Shown one piece after another: positions 55,511-64,000 of a stretch of DNA of 64,000 nucleotides. The stretch comes from Salirhabdus salicampi (GTDB taxonomy: Bacteria > Bacillota > Bacilli > Bacillales > Alkalibacillaceae): positions 699,526 through 763,525 of the forward strand of contig NZ_JANBWE010000002.1 of the NCBI RefSeq assembly GCF_024259515.1, written 5' to 3'. Under the pieces are notes generated by a model. It was not told where the DNA came from. It worked only from the letters and a program-made list of their open reading frames with translations, and searched no databases. A program made the position numbers and the translations under genes. Positions within the stretch are counted from its first letter, which is position 1; every line of letters begins with the position of its first letter.

Positions 55511-56329
55511 TCATTTCATCATTTGGACTTCGGGATAATCATAACCGATTTTGTGTAAAAAGTGTTCTAATTTATCATTCCATTTTCGAATTCCTTGCAG
55601 TTCATTTCGTTCTGCATGCCAATTTATATAAAACAAGCTTTGCGTTATGATATACCAATAGATTCGGTTCATTAACTGGTGATTTAAAGTTAACCCATAC
55701 TTACTTAACCAAAAATCCCATTCCTCTTCTGGTATATATTCATATAAAAGCATACCAATATCTATTGCTGGATCAGCAACAATTGCTTGATCCCAATCAA
55801 TCAAATAAAGTTGATTATGATTTGTTAAAAGCCAGTTACGATGGGTCATGTCACCATGACAAACAACTTTTTCTTGATTCCGGACAAACGGAAGTTGTTC
55901 ATGTAAATAATGAATTGCCAGACCAATGGTTCTGTTTTTTAACGCTTTTTTTTCATTATACATTTGTTTAATACTACTCAACATATCTTCCGGTTCTAAT
56001 GCTCTCTTACCAATTCGCATAAACAAGTGAAGTAGCTCGGTGGAACGATGGATTTTGCTTAACATTAATGCAACTCTTTCCTCTTCCATTTCATCTGGTA
56101 ATAACACTCGACCTTCCATCCAGTGTTGAGCTGTGATAACATCACCGTTTTCCATTCGTTTTGTCCATACAAGTTTTGGAACAATTCCTTCAGCAGAGAG
56201 AACCGCTAAAAAAGGAGATGAATTTCGTTTTAAGAAAAGGCGCTTTCCTTCTCTTTCAGCAAAATAGGCATCACCTGAAGAACCCCCAGCAGGAGTTATT
56301 GTCCATTCTTTTCCCAGTATATAATCCAA
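55511..56329 (-). CDS. ytmP: Aminoglycoside/choline-kinase-like phosphotransferase YtmP
   Basis: 272 residues with a protein-kinase-like small-molecule kinase fold. Catalytic loop VVCHGDMTHRNWLL (HGD-x4-N) and metal motif LYLIDWDQAIVADPAIDIG. The N-terminal lobe has GGSSGDAYFAEREGKRLFLKRN (ATP Lys). Substrate unknown; antibiotic resistance cannot be inferred. Between trmB and the ytlQ-like gene as in B. subtilis; the small gene ytzH found there in B. subtilis was not seen. Confidence 0.88.
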   Translation of the reverse strand: MDYILGKEWTITPAGGSSGDAYFAEREGKRLFLKRNSSPFLAVLSAEGIVPKLVWTKRMENGDVITAQHWMEGRVLLPDEMEEERVALMLSKIHRSTELLHLFMRIGKRALEPEDMLSSIKQMYNEKKALKNRTIGLAIHYLHEQLPFVRNQEKVVCHGDMTHRNWLLTNHNQLYLIDWDQAIVADPAIDIGMLLYEYIPEEEWDFWLSKYGLTLNHQLMNRIYWYIITQSLFYINWHAERNELQGIRKWNDKLEHFLHKIGYDYPEVQMMK

Positions 56330-56500
56330 TCTACTTCACCTTCAATTCTACTATCTAAAAAGGATATATTGATGTTTAAGAATTTTGTCGAGAATTTGGT
56401 ACATTATACATGTTAATAGGTTATCACAAATTTGTCCATAGTCTAAAGTAGAATTACCAATTTTTTGACAACTTTTCCCCGGTTTTCGGCTACTTTTTCC

Positions 56501-57436
56501 TTATAAATGGAATTCTTGTGAATCAATATCCTCTTCTTCCCATTCAGGTCTTTTAACCGAAGTAGTTTGACAATGTTTTAACAGTGCTTCTCCTGCCCTT
56601 AATTGAGTATGCTTTAATGGTGATTGATAAGCCCGCATCTTTTCAAACCAATCATGATAAGCTGTCTTATCCACAATTTCGGTTTGATATGGCTCATTTT
56701 TACGCATAATTTCATTCGATCGTGATAGTACAACCTTATTAACTGGCATATCAATTTCATTTGCATGTAAAATACTTTTGACAATGTTCTCTGTCCTTTT
56801 TAGTGAAACTAACGGACTTAACATTTTCGTCTTTTCTTCGTTTCGGTGTAGTATCCATGTCCGTTCAGCTTGAGCCTCAATTTGATATTCAGGTGCTTTT
56901 TCAACAATTGAAATACATAGCACTTCCAAAGGAGTAATCATAATTGTTTCCGCTTCAATTTCAGCTTGTTTAATTAAGAAAATAGGTTGGAACATGATAA
57001 AAAATGTATCCGGAAAACGTTGTATAAAGTATTTTAATTGAGGATGATATTCCAACCCTGGTTCCATGAATGATGCCTCATGAATCGTACTTGTCGCCCA
57101 CTTAATTTGAGTTGGTAATAAACGATCCAAATAATATTGTTTTAGTTCTTGCATACTTGAAGGTAAGGTTGTCTCCCTTTCTCTTTCTTCTTTTTTGAAA
57201 AAGTCTAGCGATTGTTCACGATCATGCCAATTCGAAACCATTTTTTGAAACCAATTTTTCTTAGGGGGAGGTTCTTGTTCGGCACTCGTTGTATTTACTT
57301 GCTCTCCTTCCCCTTTCCATAATTCCACAAGCTTATTCCACTTTTCTTGTTTTAATCGAATAAACTGACCTGGGTAACGGTAAAAGTCTATTTCATATCG
57401 AGATATATAATCTTTCAATTTAATTAACTGTGCCAT
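56501..57436 (-). CDS. YtlQ-like protein, possible NERD-type fold
   Basis: 311 residues, soluble, beginning MAQLIKLKDYISRYEIDFYRYPGQFIRLKQEKW. The middle (QIKWATSTIHEASFMEPG, EIEAETIMITPLEVLCISIVEK) resembles a nuclease-related (NERD) core by eye, but a complete active site is not visible. Context, 12 bases after thpR on the same strand, fits ytlQ of B. subtilis. Low certainty on fold, good certainty that it is a gene. Confidence 0.7.
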   Translation of the reverse strand: MAQLIKLKDYISRYEIDFYRYPGQFIRLKQEKWNKLVELWKGEGEQVNTTSAEQEPPPKKNWFQKMVSNWHDREQSLDFFKKEERERETTLPSSMQELKQYYLDRLLPTQIKWATSTIHEASFMEPGLEYHPQLKYFIQRFPDTFFIMFQPIFLIKQAEIEAETIMITPLEVLCISIVEKAPEYQIEAQAERTWILHRNEEKTKMLSPLVSLKRTENIVKSILHANEIDMPVNKVVLSRSNEIMRKNEPYQTEIVDKTAYHDWFEKMRAYQSPLKHTQLRAGEALLKHCQTTSVKRPEWEEEDIDSQEFHL

Positions 57437-57448
57437 TTTTTAAAGCCC

Positions 57449-58012
57449 TCATTTATTTAGTAATGGAAATATCTTAACCTCTTCATATTTCTGTTGACGA
57501 TTCATATGAATTTGAAATAACGAAAAATGATTTACATAAAGCTGGTTCTCTGTTACCTCAATTTGATTTTTCACTTTATCTTGATCAATTTTTTTCTTCG
57601 GTTCGTTCCACTTTTTCGCTAATGTAATATGGGGACGATACGGACGGTTTTCCCTAGGCATTCCTAGTTGTACACATGTATTTTCCACTTCATGTTGCAA
57701 TTGTGTAAGAGCCTTATGTTGTCCGACACCTGCCCACATTACCCTTGGCTGTTCCCTCTTTCCAAAAAATCCCAATCCTGCTACTGGCAATTGAAAGCTA
57801 GGTAGTTGAATTTGTTGTAACAAGTTAATTAATTGTTGCACGGTTTCCTTATCGGTTGCACCAAGGAACTTTAATGTAATATGAAAATCATCTTTAAACG
57901 TCCATACTCGGTAAGATACGTCTTGCTGAAGTTTTGACTGCCACTTCGAAAGTTGTTCCTTTAACCCGCTCTGAATTGGAATTCCTATAAAGTAATGTGC
58001 ATTGTTGTTCAA
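57449..58012 (-). CDS. thpR: RNA 2',3'-cyclic phosphodiesterase ThpR (YtlP)
   Basis: 187 residues, 2H phosphoesterase with both HxT motifs: H44-I-T46 (DDFHITLKFLG) and H128-I-T130 (YRPHITLAKKW). Opens terminal 2',3'-cyclic phosphates or acts on tRNA ends in vitro. TTG 58012 with CGGAGG nine bases upstream is chosen; a TTG at 58033 lies upstream of that ribosome site. Transcribed with the ytlQ-like gene. Confidence 0.9.
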   Translation of the reverse strand: MNNNAHYFIGIPIQSGLKEQLSKWQSKLQQDVSYRVWTFKDDFHITLKFLGATDKETVQQLINLLQQIQLPSFQLPVAGLGFFGKREQPRVMWAGVGQHKALTQLQHEVENTCVQLGMPRENRPYRPHITLAKKWNEPKKKIDQDKVKNQIEVTENQLYVNHFSLFQIHMNRQQKYEEVKIFPLLNK

Positions 58013-58259
58013 GAGAGTCGACCTCCGTTCCAATTTCTTAACCTTTTTTTCGGTTTAAAGCCTGACTTTTTTAACAGTACATTAGCTAAAATGCTAAGCT
58101 ATAGGTCCCCTTGTCTTCCAATACGCTTCTACCGTATATGATACAAGTTAAAAACATAAAGGACAAAATTTCCCTACGTCCCCGGACAACGCCTATAATG
58201 TCCGAATAACTCAAACTAATTCTCCTCCTGACCTCATTCAATATAACCGGCATAGTCAT

Positions 58260-58466
58260 CTAAGTTTTTCGTATGAAACCCGTTTCCAAGTCTTAACTTG
58301 TAACAAAGTGCTTCGAGTACCCCTCTGCCAAATGTTGCTTAAATAATTTCGATTCCGGCTGATAGACACTTTCAATTGCTTCCTATACTTTCGTCCAAGC
58401 AATAGCAACGATTCCATCTGTTTAACATTGTCTTGAAAGGAACTGGTTTTCTTCCTTTCCCCTCAC
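58260..58466 (-). pseudogene. Interrupted coding-like stretch, unidentified
   Basis: The 454 bases between thpR and the channel gene hold no intact gene. On the minus strand one frame beginning at GTG 58466 reads coding-like but has four stops: ...KEENQFLSRQC*, TDGIVAIAWTKV*, EAIESVYQPESKLFKQH, then LAEGYSKHFVTS*, DLETGFIRKT*. Composition (Glu/Lys/Gln-rich, Tyr and Trp present) suggests a decayed gene fragment, but I could not name the family, and chance cannot be excluded. Confidence 0.3.
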
Positions 58467-58467
58467 A

Positions 58468-59481
58468 TTATGTGGATAAAATTCGTTTATAGGTTTCGTT
58501 ATTACAAATGACAAATAACTTTGCATCATCACGTATTTTTTCCTTCAGTATACGGTTAATTCCTAAATTATCTCCATCTGCAATTAACGTCGCTCCAACC
58601 TCCAATAATTCCCGGAAGGCATCCTCATAAGTATACCAATGGTCTTTTTTTGGAATATAGTACAAATCATCACCATGTTTTCTTTGCATAAGTTGACCAT
58701 AAAGTCCTGATATTCCTTTTGTAAAGACAGAGCGCACCGCTAAGGAGGAAATGGTTTCATGAGAAAAGATAAAATCATCAACTTGGATATGTTTGAAATT
58801 CTTAATATGATCTTCTTCCATAACTTCAACGACAGTGTGAACATTCGGATTCATCCCTTCAACTGTGGATGCTACAAGCAATGTTTTCCCGTCGACAAGT
58901 TGTGGATTTTCAATTGAATCATCCGCGAACATTAATACAGCCTTCGCCTCTTTTATATTCGCCTTATCAAGGGTTTCCACCTTTGTTGCATCTCCTTGAA
59001 CATAATGAACTTGATCCGTTAATACAGGTGCATGATCTCGATCATCTATAATAACAATGTCGCTATCTTTTTTCGTGTTCATCATTTCCTTTAAAGCATA
59101 TTTTGCCTTATGTGACCACCCAATAATTACGTAATGGTTTTTTCCTTTAAACATAATGTTCCCCTCCTCCCGTTTTTTCCGGAAACTAGATAATCCATCT
59201 ATCACTTTTCCAATTACGACACCTATAAGTCCAATTCCAAATATATATAAAACGATAGCTAGCATTCTACCTTCAACGGTTACAGGTGCGTAATCACCAT
59301 AACCGACTGTCGTAACGGTTGTCATAACCCACCAAAATCCATCAAACCAATGAGGAAATCCTTCAGGTTCTATTTTGGTTATCAAATATGTACTTATAAA
59401 AATTAGAAGAAAAGATAATATAAACAGAAAGCCGTTGTGCATTTTTACCATTTTAAAAAACACTTTACGGAAAATTAACAT
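58468..59481 (-). CDS. Two-helix potassium channel with RCK (TrkA-N) domain
   Basis: About 337 residues: two membrane helices (about 16-36 and 72-95) flanking the selectivity filter TTVGYGDYAP (57-66), then an RCK domain with Rossmann motif HYVIIGWSHKAKYALKEMM and a C-terminal regulatory part. MthK/YugO-like K+ channel, ligand-gated from inside. ATG 59481 follows AAGGGGTGA closely; the frame extends 11 codons more. Confidence 0.92.
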   Translation of the reverse strand: MLIFRKVFFKMVKMHNGFLFILSFLLIFISTYLITKIEPEGFPHWFDGFWWVMTTVTTVGYGDYAPVTVEGRMLAIVLYIFGIGLIGVVIGKVIDGLSSFRKKREEGNIMFKGKNHYVIIGWSHKAKYALKEMMNTKKDSDIVIIDDRDHAPVLTDQVHYVQGDATKVETLDKANIKEAKAVLMFADDSIENPQLVDGKTLLVASTVEGMNPNVHTVVEVMEEDHIKNFKHIQVDDFIFSHETISSLAVRSVFTKGISGLYGQLMQRKHGDDLYYIPKKDHWYTYEDAFRELLEVGATLIADGDNLGINRILKEKIRDDAKLFVICNNETYKRILST

Positions 59482-59640
59482 AACATTCACCCCTTTGTTA
59501 GAATAAAATACCAATAAACAACATAAAATATATGTAAATATTACGAAAGTTTAATTTCTTTTGGTATAATGATTGTATATTATACTTCTTCAAAGAATCA
59601 TAACACCACTGAAAAAAGATAATTTTTAAGGAGTGGTTTT

Positions 59641-59859
59641 TTGAATCGATCAACCTCCAGGATGCTGATCAGGGTAAAGGCTGTTTATTTGTATATTAGA
59701 GAAAAAGGAACAGTGACCACAACCGAATTGGCAGAGGAGTTTGGGATTACGGATCGAACCGTTCAAAGAGACCTAAATGTTTTAGAGTATAATGGACTTG
59801 TAAAAAGTCCAAATAGGGGACAATGGACCACAACAAATAAAAAAGTCAAAATATCATAA
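59641..59859 (+). CDS. ytzE: Small DeoR-type HTH protein YtzE
   Basis: 72 residues, a single winged-helix domain of the DeoR type: RVKAVYLYIREKGTVTTTELAEEFGITDRTVQRDLNVLEYNGLVK (recognition helix about 33-45). It has no sugar-binding domain. Starts at TTG 59641, with AAGGAG seven bases upstream. DNA target unknown. Located between the channel gene and ytzG. Confidence 0.9.
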   Translation: MNRSTSRMLIRVKAVYLYIREKGTVTTTELAEEFGITDRTVQRDLNVLEYNGLVKSPNRGQWTTTNKKVKIS

Positions 59860-59874
59860 TAGATTTAACTGCTT

Positions 59875-59894
59875 AATCCGGCATATGCTGGATT
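59875..59894. terminator. Short bidirectional terminator
   Basis: Palindrome AATCCGGCATATGCTGGATT followed by TTTTC, between ytzE and the convergent pseudouridine synthase gene. Confidence 0.65.
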
Positions 59895-59901
59895 TTTTCT
59901 T

Positions 59902-60615
59902 TTAGTTAACGTTCTGTATTGCTTCAAGTTCTTCATCGGTTAACTCACGATAGCTCCCTTTCGGAAGACTTTCATCTAGCGATAACGGTCCCATTTCCAA
60001 GCGTTTCAATTCGATAACTTCTTTATCCACTGCTTTAAACATTCGTTTTATTTGATGAAATTTCCCTTCAGTGATGACAACTTCAATTTCGGATGTATCC
60101 CCTCTTGTTATTATCGATAATTGAGCTGGCTTTGTCTTATAGCCATCATCTAACGTTACGCCAGCTTCAAAAGCCTTAACATCCTCTTCTGTTACATTTC
60201 CTTTTATTAAAGCCCAGTACCTTTTCCCAATGTTTTTCTTCGGTGACAGTAGCTTATGCGCTAACTGACCATCATTGGTTAACAACAAAAGGCCAACTGT
60301 ATCCTTATCTAACCTACCTACAGGAAAAGGATCAAATATACGTTCTTGAGGTTGGAGCAGGTCGGTTACACATCTCTCTACTTGATCTTCGGTTGCGGAT
60401 ATGACGCCTTTCGGTTTATTCATCATTAAATAAATAAATTGTTTATATTGAATTTCCTCACCACGCACGAATACCTTTTGTTCAGTAGGATCTACTTGAC
60501 TGCTCCCGTCTTTCACAACATCTCCATTGATTTGAACAATTCCTTGCTTCAATAATTTCTTAACATCTTTACGACTGCCGTATCCCATATTTGCCAGCAA
60601 TTTATCAAGCCGCAT
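59902..60615 (-). CDS. RsuA-family 16S rRNA pseudouridine synthase (YtzG)
   Basis: 237 residues: N-terminal S4 domain (MRLDKLLANMGYGSRKDVKKLLKQGIVQING) and a pseudouridine synthase core with the catalytic Asp D103 in FPVGRLDKDTVGLLLLTNDG, plus KPKGVISA and EGKFHQIKRMF. RsuA isomerises U516 in 16S rRNA in E. coli; specificity here is inferred. About 12 bases after the flippase gene, same operon. Confidence 0.92.
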   Translation of the reverse strand: MRLDKLLANMGYGSRKDVKKLLKQGIVQINGDVVKDGSSQVDPTEQKVFVRGEEIQYKQFIYLMMNKPKGVISATEDQVERCVTDLLQPQERIFDPFPVGRLDKDTVGLLLLTNDGQLAHKLLSPKKNIGKRYWALIKGNVTEEDVKAFEAGVTLDDGYKTKPAQLSIITRGDTSEIEVVITEGKFHQIKRMFKAVDKEVIELKRLEMGPLSLDESLPKGSYRELTDEELEAIQNVN

Positions 60616-60627
60616 ATTAGCACCTCA

Positions 60628-62250
60628 TTATGGAAAGATTTTTTCTAACTTACGCGCCTGTTCCCCGAGTACTTTTATTAATAACGTAGATTTATAACTG
60701 AACCATAGATAGATATAGAACCCAACACTACTTGAAAGAAGAAGTGTTAATATGAAACTGATGCGTGTTACTTGATCAAACATAAACATAGTAATTGTCC
60801 ACTTAACGATTAGTACAGAGATAGTCATTATCACGACGAAAATCATCACGAGTAACGTCCTTTTTAATAATGGTTTTAGTGAAAATTTGGTTGTTCGGTA
60901 AATACAACCGATATTCAGTAGTGATGCAGTCATAACTGCTAAACCAGTTGCTATTATAGCTCCTTTCGCTTCAAATACATAAATCAGAGGAATATTTAAG
61001 ACCACTTTTAGTATAACGCCAAATCCAAGACTAATTAATGCAAAGTTTTGCTTGTTGATTCCTTGTAGAATAGAAGCCGTAACAGTAAACAAAGCATAAA
61101 AAAGAGCGACAGGTGCATACCAACTTAAAAGCACGTCTGCCATTTGAATGTTTTCTCCGATTCCGTAAAACGCTCCATATGCTTCCTTTGATAAAAGAGC
61201 CATACCTACAACTGCTGGTAATACTACTAACATTATTATTTGTAATGCTTGATTAATTTGAGTATTATAAATGTCTCTTCTTTTTTCAGTAAAAGATTTT
61301 GTAATTGCAGGTAAAAGGGCTAAAGATAATCCTGTCGCGATGGTTACAGGGATAATCACCAGTTTATGTCCATATAGTACAATAATCGCTAACGCCGATT
61401 CTGAAATGTTGGCCAGTCCAATTTCGGACATCGCCCGATTAAACGTAAATTGATCAATCACTTGATAAATCGGAGTGGCAATTCCCACTAAAACAAATGG
61501 ACCTGCGTATGTTAACAACTCTTTGTACATACTTGACTGTGACAGCTGATGTTCTTCCCGTTGGTTTGCAAGCTGTTTATCTAAATATGGTTTTCTCCAA
61601 TTCCAATATAGCCATAAAACGTAACTGGAAGCAAGGGCACCTATAAATGCCGCAAAGGTAGCCATACCAACAGCTAACGATATATCTGCATTGAAGATTT
61701 TACGTAATACGAACACACTAACTAGCAAGAAAGCGATTCGGACTATTTGCTCAATCACTTGTGAAACCGCCGTGGGCCCCATGGATTGATATCCTTGAAA
61801 AAAGCCTCTTACGACACTCATGGCGGGGATAATAATTAAGGCAAAACTAACCATTTGGATAACAAACTTCACATCGGTTACAGTGTTGCTTAAGCCATTA
61901 TCTGTAATAATAGCTTTTGCTAGTAGTTCAGCACTGAAAAAGAGAGCTAGAAATGCTAAAATACCGGTTATGAACATGAAAATTAAACCAGATCGAAACA
62001 TTCGTCGACCCGTTTGAAAATCACCTAAAGAATTGTATTTCGCAACGAATTTAGACATCGCTAACGGAATTCCCATTGTGGAAATACTGATTAAAATCAT
62101 ATAAGGGTTATAGGCATAAGAAAATAATGCTCCACCTTTAGTTCCTACTAGTGCTTCGAACGGAATTACATAAATGATTCCCAGTAGTTTTGAAAGGAAT
62201 GTGGCTCCTGTTAAAAGCATTGTGCCACGGATAATATTTGAAGTTGACAT
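60628..62250 (-). CDS. murJ: MurJ-type lipid II flippase YtgP
   Basis: 540 residues with about 14 membrane segments, MOP/MVF-superfamily polysaccharide exporter. Start STSNIIRGTMLLTGATFLSKLLGIIYVIPFEALVG is the SpoVB/YtgP-type N-terminus; QSMGPTAVSQVIEQIVRIAFLL lies mid-protein. The B. subtilis orthologue was shown to be a lipid II flippase redundant with Amj. Followed closely by the pseudouridine synthase gene. Confidence 0.9.
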   Translation of the reverse strand: MSTSNIIRGTMLLTGATFLSKLLGIIYVIPFEALVGTKGGALFSYAYNPYMILISISTMGIPLAMSKFVAKYNSLGDFQTGRRMFRSGLIFMFITGILAFLALFFSAELLAKAIITDNGLSNTVTDVKFVIQMVSFALIIIPAMSVVRGFFQGYQSMGPTAVSQVIEQIVRIAFLLVSVFVLRKIFNADISLAVGMATFAAFIGALASSYVLWLYWNWRKPYLDKQLANQREEHQLSQSSMYKELLTYAGPFVLVGIATPIYQVIDQFTFNRAMSEIGLANISESALAIIVLYGHKLVIIPVTIATGLSLALLPAITKSFTEKRRDIYNTQINQALQIIMLVVLPAVVGMALLSKEAYGAFYGIGENIQMADVLLSWYAPVALFYALFTVTASILQGINKQNFALISLGFGVILKVVLNIPLIYVFEAKGAIIATGLAVMTASLLNIGCIYRTTKFSLKPLLKRTLLVMIFVVIMTISVLIVKWTITMFMFDQVTRISFILTLLLSSSVGFYIYLWFSYKSTLLIKVLGEQARKLEKIFP

Positions 62251-62351
62251 GTTTTCACCTGCGTTTAATGTAGAATTTAACAGTTTTATTTTATCATATT
62301 TATATCAACTATACTGACTAAGAAGATAAGCAGAAAGGATTGGAACTAATC

Positions 62352-63611
62352 ATGTATGACGTCATCGTAATTGGTGGAGGGCCTGCTGGCTTAATGGCCT
62401 CCATTTCTGCAAGTGAAAATGGAGCAAAAACACTTCTAATTGATAAAGGCAATAAACTCGGAAGGAAATTAGCCATATCGGGGGGAGGAAGGTGTAATGT
62501 CACGAACCGATTACCTGTAGATGAAATTATAAAACATATACCAGGTAACGGCAGATTTTTGTATAGCGCCTTTTCGATATTTAATAATGAGGATATCATT
62601 CGATACTTTGAGGGACTCGGCGTTAAATTAAAGGAGGAGGATAAAGGAAGAATGTTCCCTGTAAGTGATTCTGCCAAAACTGTCGTAAACGTCCTCCTAA
62701 AACGTTTAAAGGAATTAAATGTCGACATTCAAACAAACACTCCTGTCGAAACAATTCACTACGGTGAAAAACACCATACCGTTGTTCTGAAATCAAAGGA
62801 AACCGTAGAAAGTAAATCGGTTATCATTGCAGTTGGCGGAAAATCTGTACCACAAACCGGTAGTACAGGAGACGGATATGCTTGGGCGAAAAAAGCTGGA
62901 CATACGATAACAGATTTGTATCCCACTGAAGTTCCCATCACCTCAAACGAGCCGTTTATTAAAGAACGAACACTACAAGGACTATCTTTACGGGACGTAG
63001 CCCTTACCGTATTAAATCCTAAAGGGAAAGCGATAAAAACCCATCGCTGGGACATGATTTTTACGCACCAAGGAATTTCAGGACCGGCCGCATTACGCCT
63101 AAGTCAATATGTAGTAAAAGCTTTAAAAAAGTTCAAAGCAGATTCAATCCCAGTAACGATTGACTGTTTTCCTGATGAACAAGAAGAACAAGTTTTTCAA
63201 ACATTACTAAAGAAAGCTAAAGAATCACCAAAGAAAACAGTAAAACATGTATGGAAAGGAATCGTACCCGAAAGATACTTATTCTTTTTACTAAAAGAAG
63301 CAAATATTAAAGAAGACGAAACGTATAATCATTTAACAACGAAATCAGTGCGAGCCTTGGCTCATTACTTAAAAGCATTCACAGTGCAAGTTAATGGTAC
63401 ATTATCTATCGAAAAAGCATTTATAACAGGTGGCGGGGTTTCTCTAAAAGAAATTGTTCCTAATGAAATGAGATCAAAAAAAATGAATGGTTTATATTTT
63501 TGTGGGGAAATATTAGATATTCATGGTTATACAGGAGGATTTAACATTACAGCTGCCTTTTCAACTGGTCATGTAGCTGGAAAAAATGCAGCCGAACATG
63601 CTTTAACATAA
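62352..63611 (+). CDS. ytfP: NAD(P)/FAD-dependent oxidoreductase YtfP (HI0933-like)
   Basis: 419 residues: FAD motif [24 protein letters not shown] (1-24), [21 protein letters not shown], and late FAD-contact stretch [29 protein letters not shown]. The family is an aminoacetone-oxidase-like flavoprotein group with no settled reaction. ATG 62352 is taken; a TTG at 62340 abuts the ribosome site AAAGGA. Convergent with the rRNA operon. Confidence 0.92.
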   Translation: MYDVIVIGGGPAGLMASISASENGAKTLLIDKGNKLGRKLAISGGGRCNVTNRLPVDEIIKHIPGNGRFLYSAFSIFNNEDIIRYFEGLGVKLKEEDKGRMFPVSDSAKTVVNVLLKRLKELNVDIQTNTPVETIHYGEKHHTVVLKSKETVESKSVIIAVGGKSVPQTGSTGDGYAWAKKAGHTITDLYPTEVPITSNEPFIKERTLQGLSLRDVALTVLNPKGKAIKTHRWDMIFTHQGISGPAALRLSQYVVKALKKFKADSIPVTIDCFPDEQEEQVFQTLLKKAKESPKKTVKHVWKGIVPERYLFFLLKEANIKEDETYNHLTTKSVRALAHYLKAFTVQVNGTLSIEKAFITGGGVSLKEIVPNEMRSKKMNGLYFCGEILDIHGYTGGFNITAAFSTGHVAGKNAAEHALT

Positions 63612-63612
63612 C

Positions 63613-63649
63613 AAAAAGGGATTTTGTCTCAATGACAAAATCCCTTTTT
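63613..63649. terminator. Bidirectional terminator between ytfP and the rRNA operon
   Basis: Sixteen-base stem (AAAAAGGGATTTTGTC and its complement) with a five-base loop. It lies five bases from the 5S rRNA end and can stop both units. Confidence 0.92.
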
Positions 63650-63653
63650 ATAG

Positions 63654-63770
<117 letters not shown>

Positions 63771-63883
63771 CGGACTTACAGGATGTTTCATCCTTATTAA
63801 GGTTTGCTATTATAATGAAAAACACCTTCAAAACTAGATAAGAAGAAAATTCGCATTGATGAACTTGCGTTCATTTAGATAAA

Positions 63884-64000
63884 GTTAAGTCCTCGATCGA
63901 TTAGTATCCGTCAGCTCCACATGTCACCATGCTTCCACCTCGGACCTATCTACCTCATCGTCTCTGAGGGATCTTACTCACTCGAAGTGATGGGAAATCT
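63884..64000 (-). rRNA. 23S ribosomal RNA, 3' end (runs off the right edge)
   Basis: The minus strand from the edge reads through AAGATCCCTCAGAGACGATG and the near-terminal ACTAATCGATCGAGGACTT typical of Bacillus 23S rRNA. The exact 3' end is put at CTTAAC. The 113-base spacer to the 5S holds no tRNA gene. Confidence 0.95.

Noticed and set aside
56344..56455. Nine-base inverted repeat AATTCTACT ... AGTAGAATT about 100 bases apart, upstream of the ytlQ-like gene
   Set aside because: Too short for the distance in AT-rich DNA; no transposase frame or target duplication lies between the arms.
63771..63883. Search for a tRNA gene in the 23S-5S spacer
   Set aside because: The 113-base spacer is AT-rich and shows no T-loop or acceptor-stem pairing.

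Overview
The window is one uninterrupted piece of a low-GC, endospore-forming Bacillaceae chromosome. Gene content and order follow the dnaE-to-ytfP part of the Bacillus subtilis map closely. The sporulation markers are ytrH, ytrI, gerW (ytfJ), an alpha/beta-type small acid-soluble spore protein gene and refZ. Other group-specific genes include ezrA, sftA, ytxJ (bacillithiol-linked) and a T-box-controlled tyrS. The sequence alone does not fix the genus. A halotolerant relative of B. subtilis (Oceanobacillus/Virgibacillus type) is a guess. No insertion sequence, prophage, CRISPR array, tRNA gene or toxin-antitoxin module was recognised.

Layout. 1-6.6 kb: 5' part of dnaE (minus), the spore pair ytrH-ytrI, nrnA, ytpI and the ytoI regulator. 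6.6-16.9 kb: metal-dependent hydrolase ytkL, an M24 peptidase, alanine dehydrogenase, an SDR-fold protein lacking the usual catalytic residues, a universal stress protein, an EcsC-family protein, ackA with a well-placed CcpA operator, ytxK, tpx, and ytfI-ytfJ. 16.9-28.1 kb: NAD kinase, a C39-like lipoprotein, amidohydrolase ytcJ, spore protein, the nifZ-thiI thiouridylation pair, ezrA, refZ, a GAF-type methionine sulfoxide reductase and a diguanylate cyclase. 28.1-37.6 kb: rpsD with a structured leader, a quinone oxidoreductase, tyrS with T-box, a class A penicillin-binding protein and acuABC. acsA, the usual neighbour of acuA, is absent. 37.6-48 kb (minus): ccpA-motP-motS, aroA(G), ytxG-ytxH-ytxJ, murC, a short nicotinate phosphoribosyltransferase and sftA. 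48-63.6 kb: ytpR, ytpQ, an orphan PTS IIC-like membrane protein, a lipoprotein, ytoQ, an ITPase-like protein, M42 aminopeptidase ytoP, lactonase ytnP, trmB, ytmP, a ytlQ-like gene, thpR, a potassium channel, ytzE, a pseudouridine synthase, a MurJ-type flippase and ytfP. 63.65-64 kb: 5S rRNA and the 3' end of 23S rRNA on the minus strand, the distal end of an rRNA operon converging on ytfP.

Functional links. CcpA is encoded 26 kb from ackA, whose promoter carries a near-consensus cre about 57 bases upstream of the predicted start of transcription. AcuA/AcuC are the acetylation/deacetylation pair for acetyl-CoA synthetase, so acetate metabolism is represented from both sides. EzrA, RefZ and SftA cover Z-ring control and chromosome clearance at the septum. 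MurC, MurJ and the PBP cover wall precursor synthesis, export and polymerisation. NifZ and ThiI, TyrS, TrmB, YtzG, S4 and the rRNA operon belong to translation.

Most transcription units end in strong hairpins, several of them shared by converging genes and overlapping the stop codon. The most rewarding places for follow-up are the rpsD leader (crossing helices), the YtkK-type SDR without catalytic Ser/Tyr, the interrupted coding-like stretch at 58260-58466, and the lineage-specific insertions (PBP replacing acsA, nicotinate phosphoribosyltransferase, orphan PTS IIC). I found no convincing new multi-gene system.
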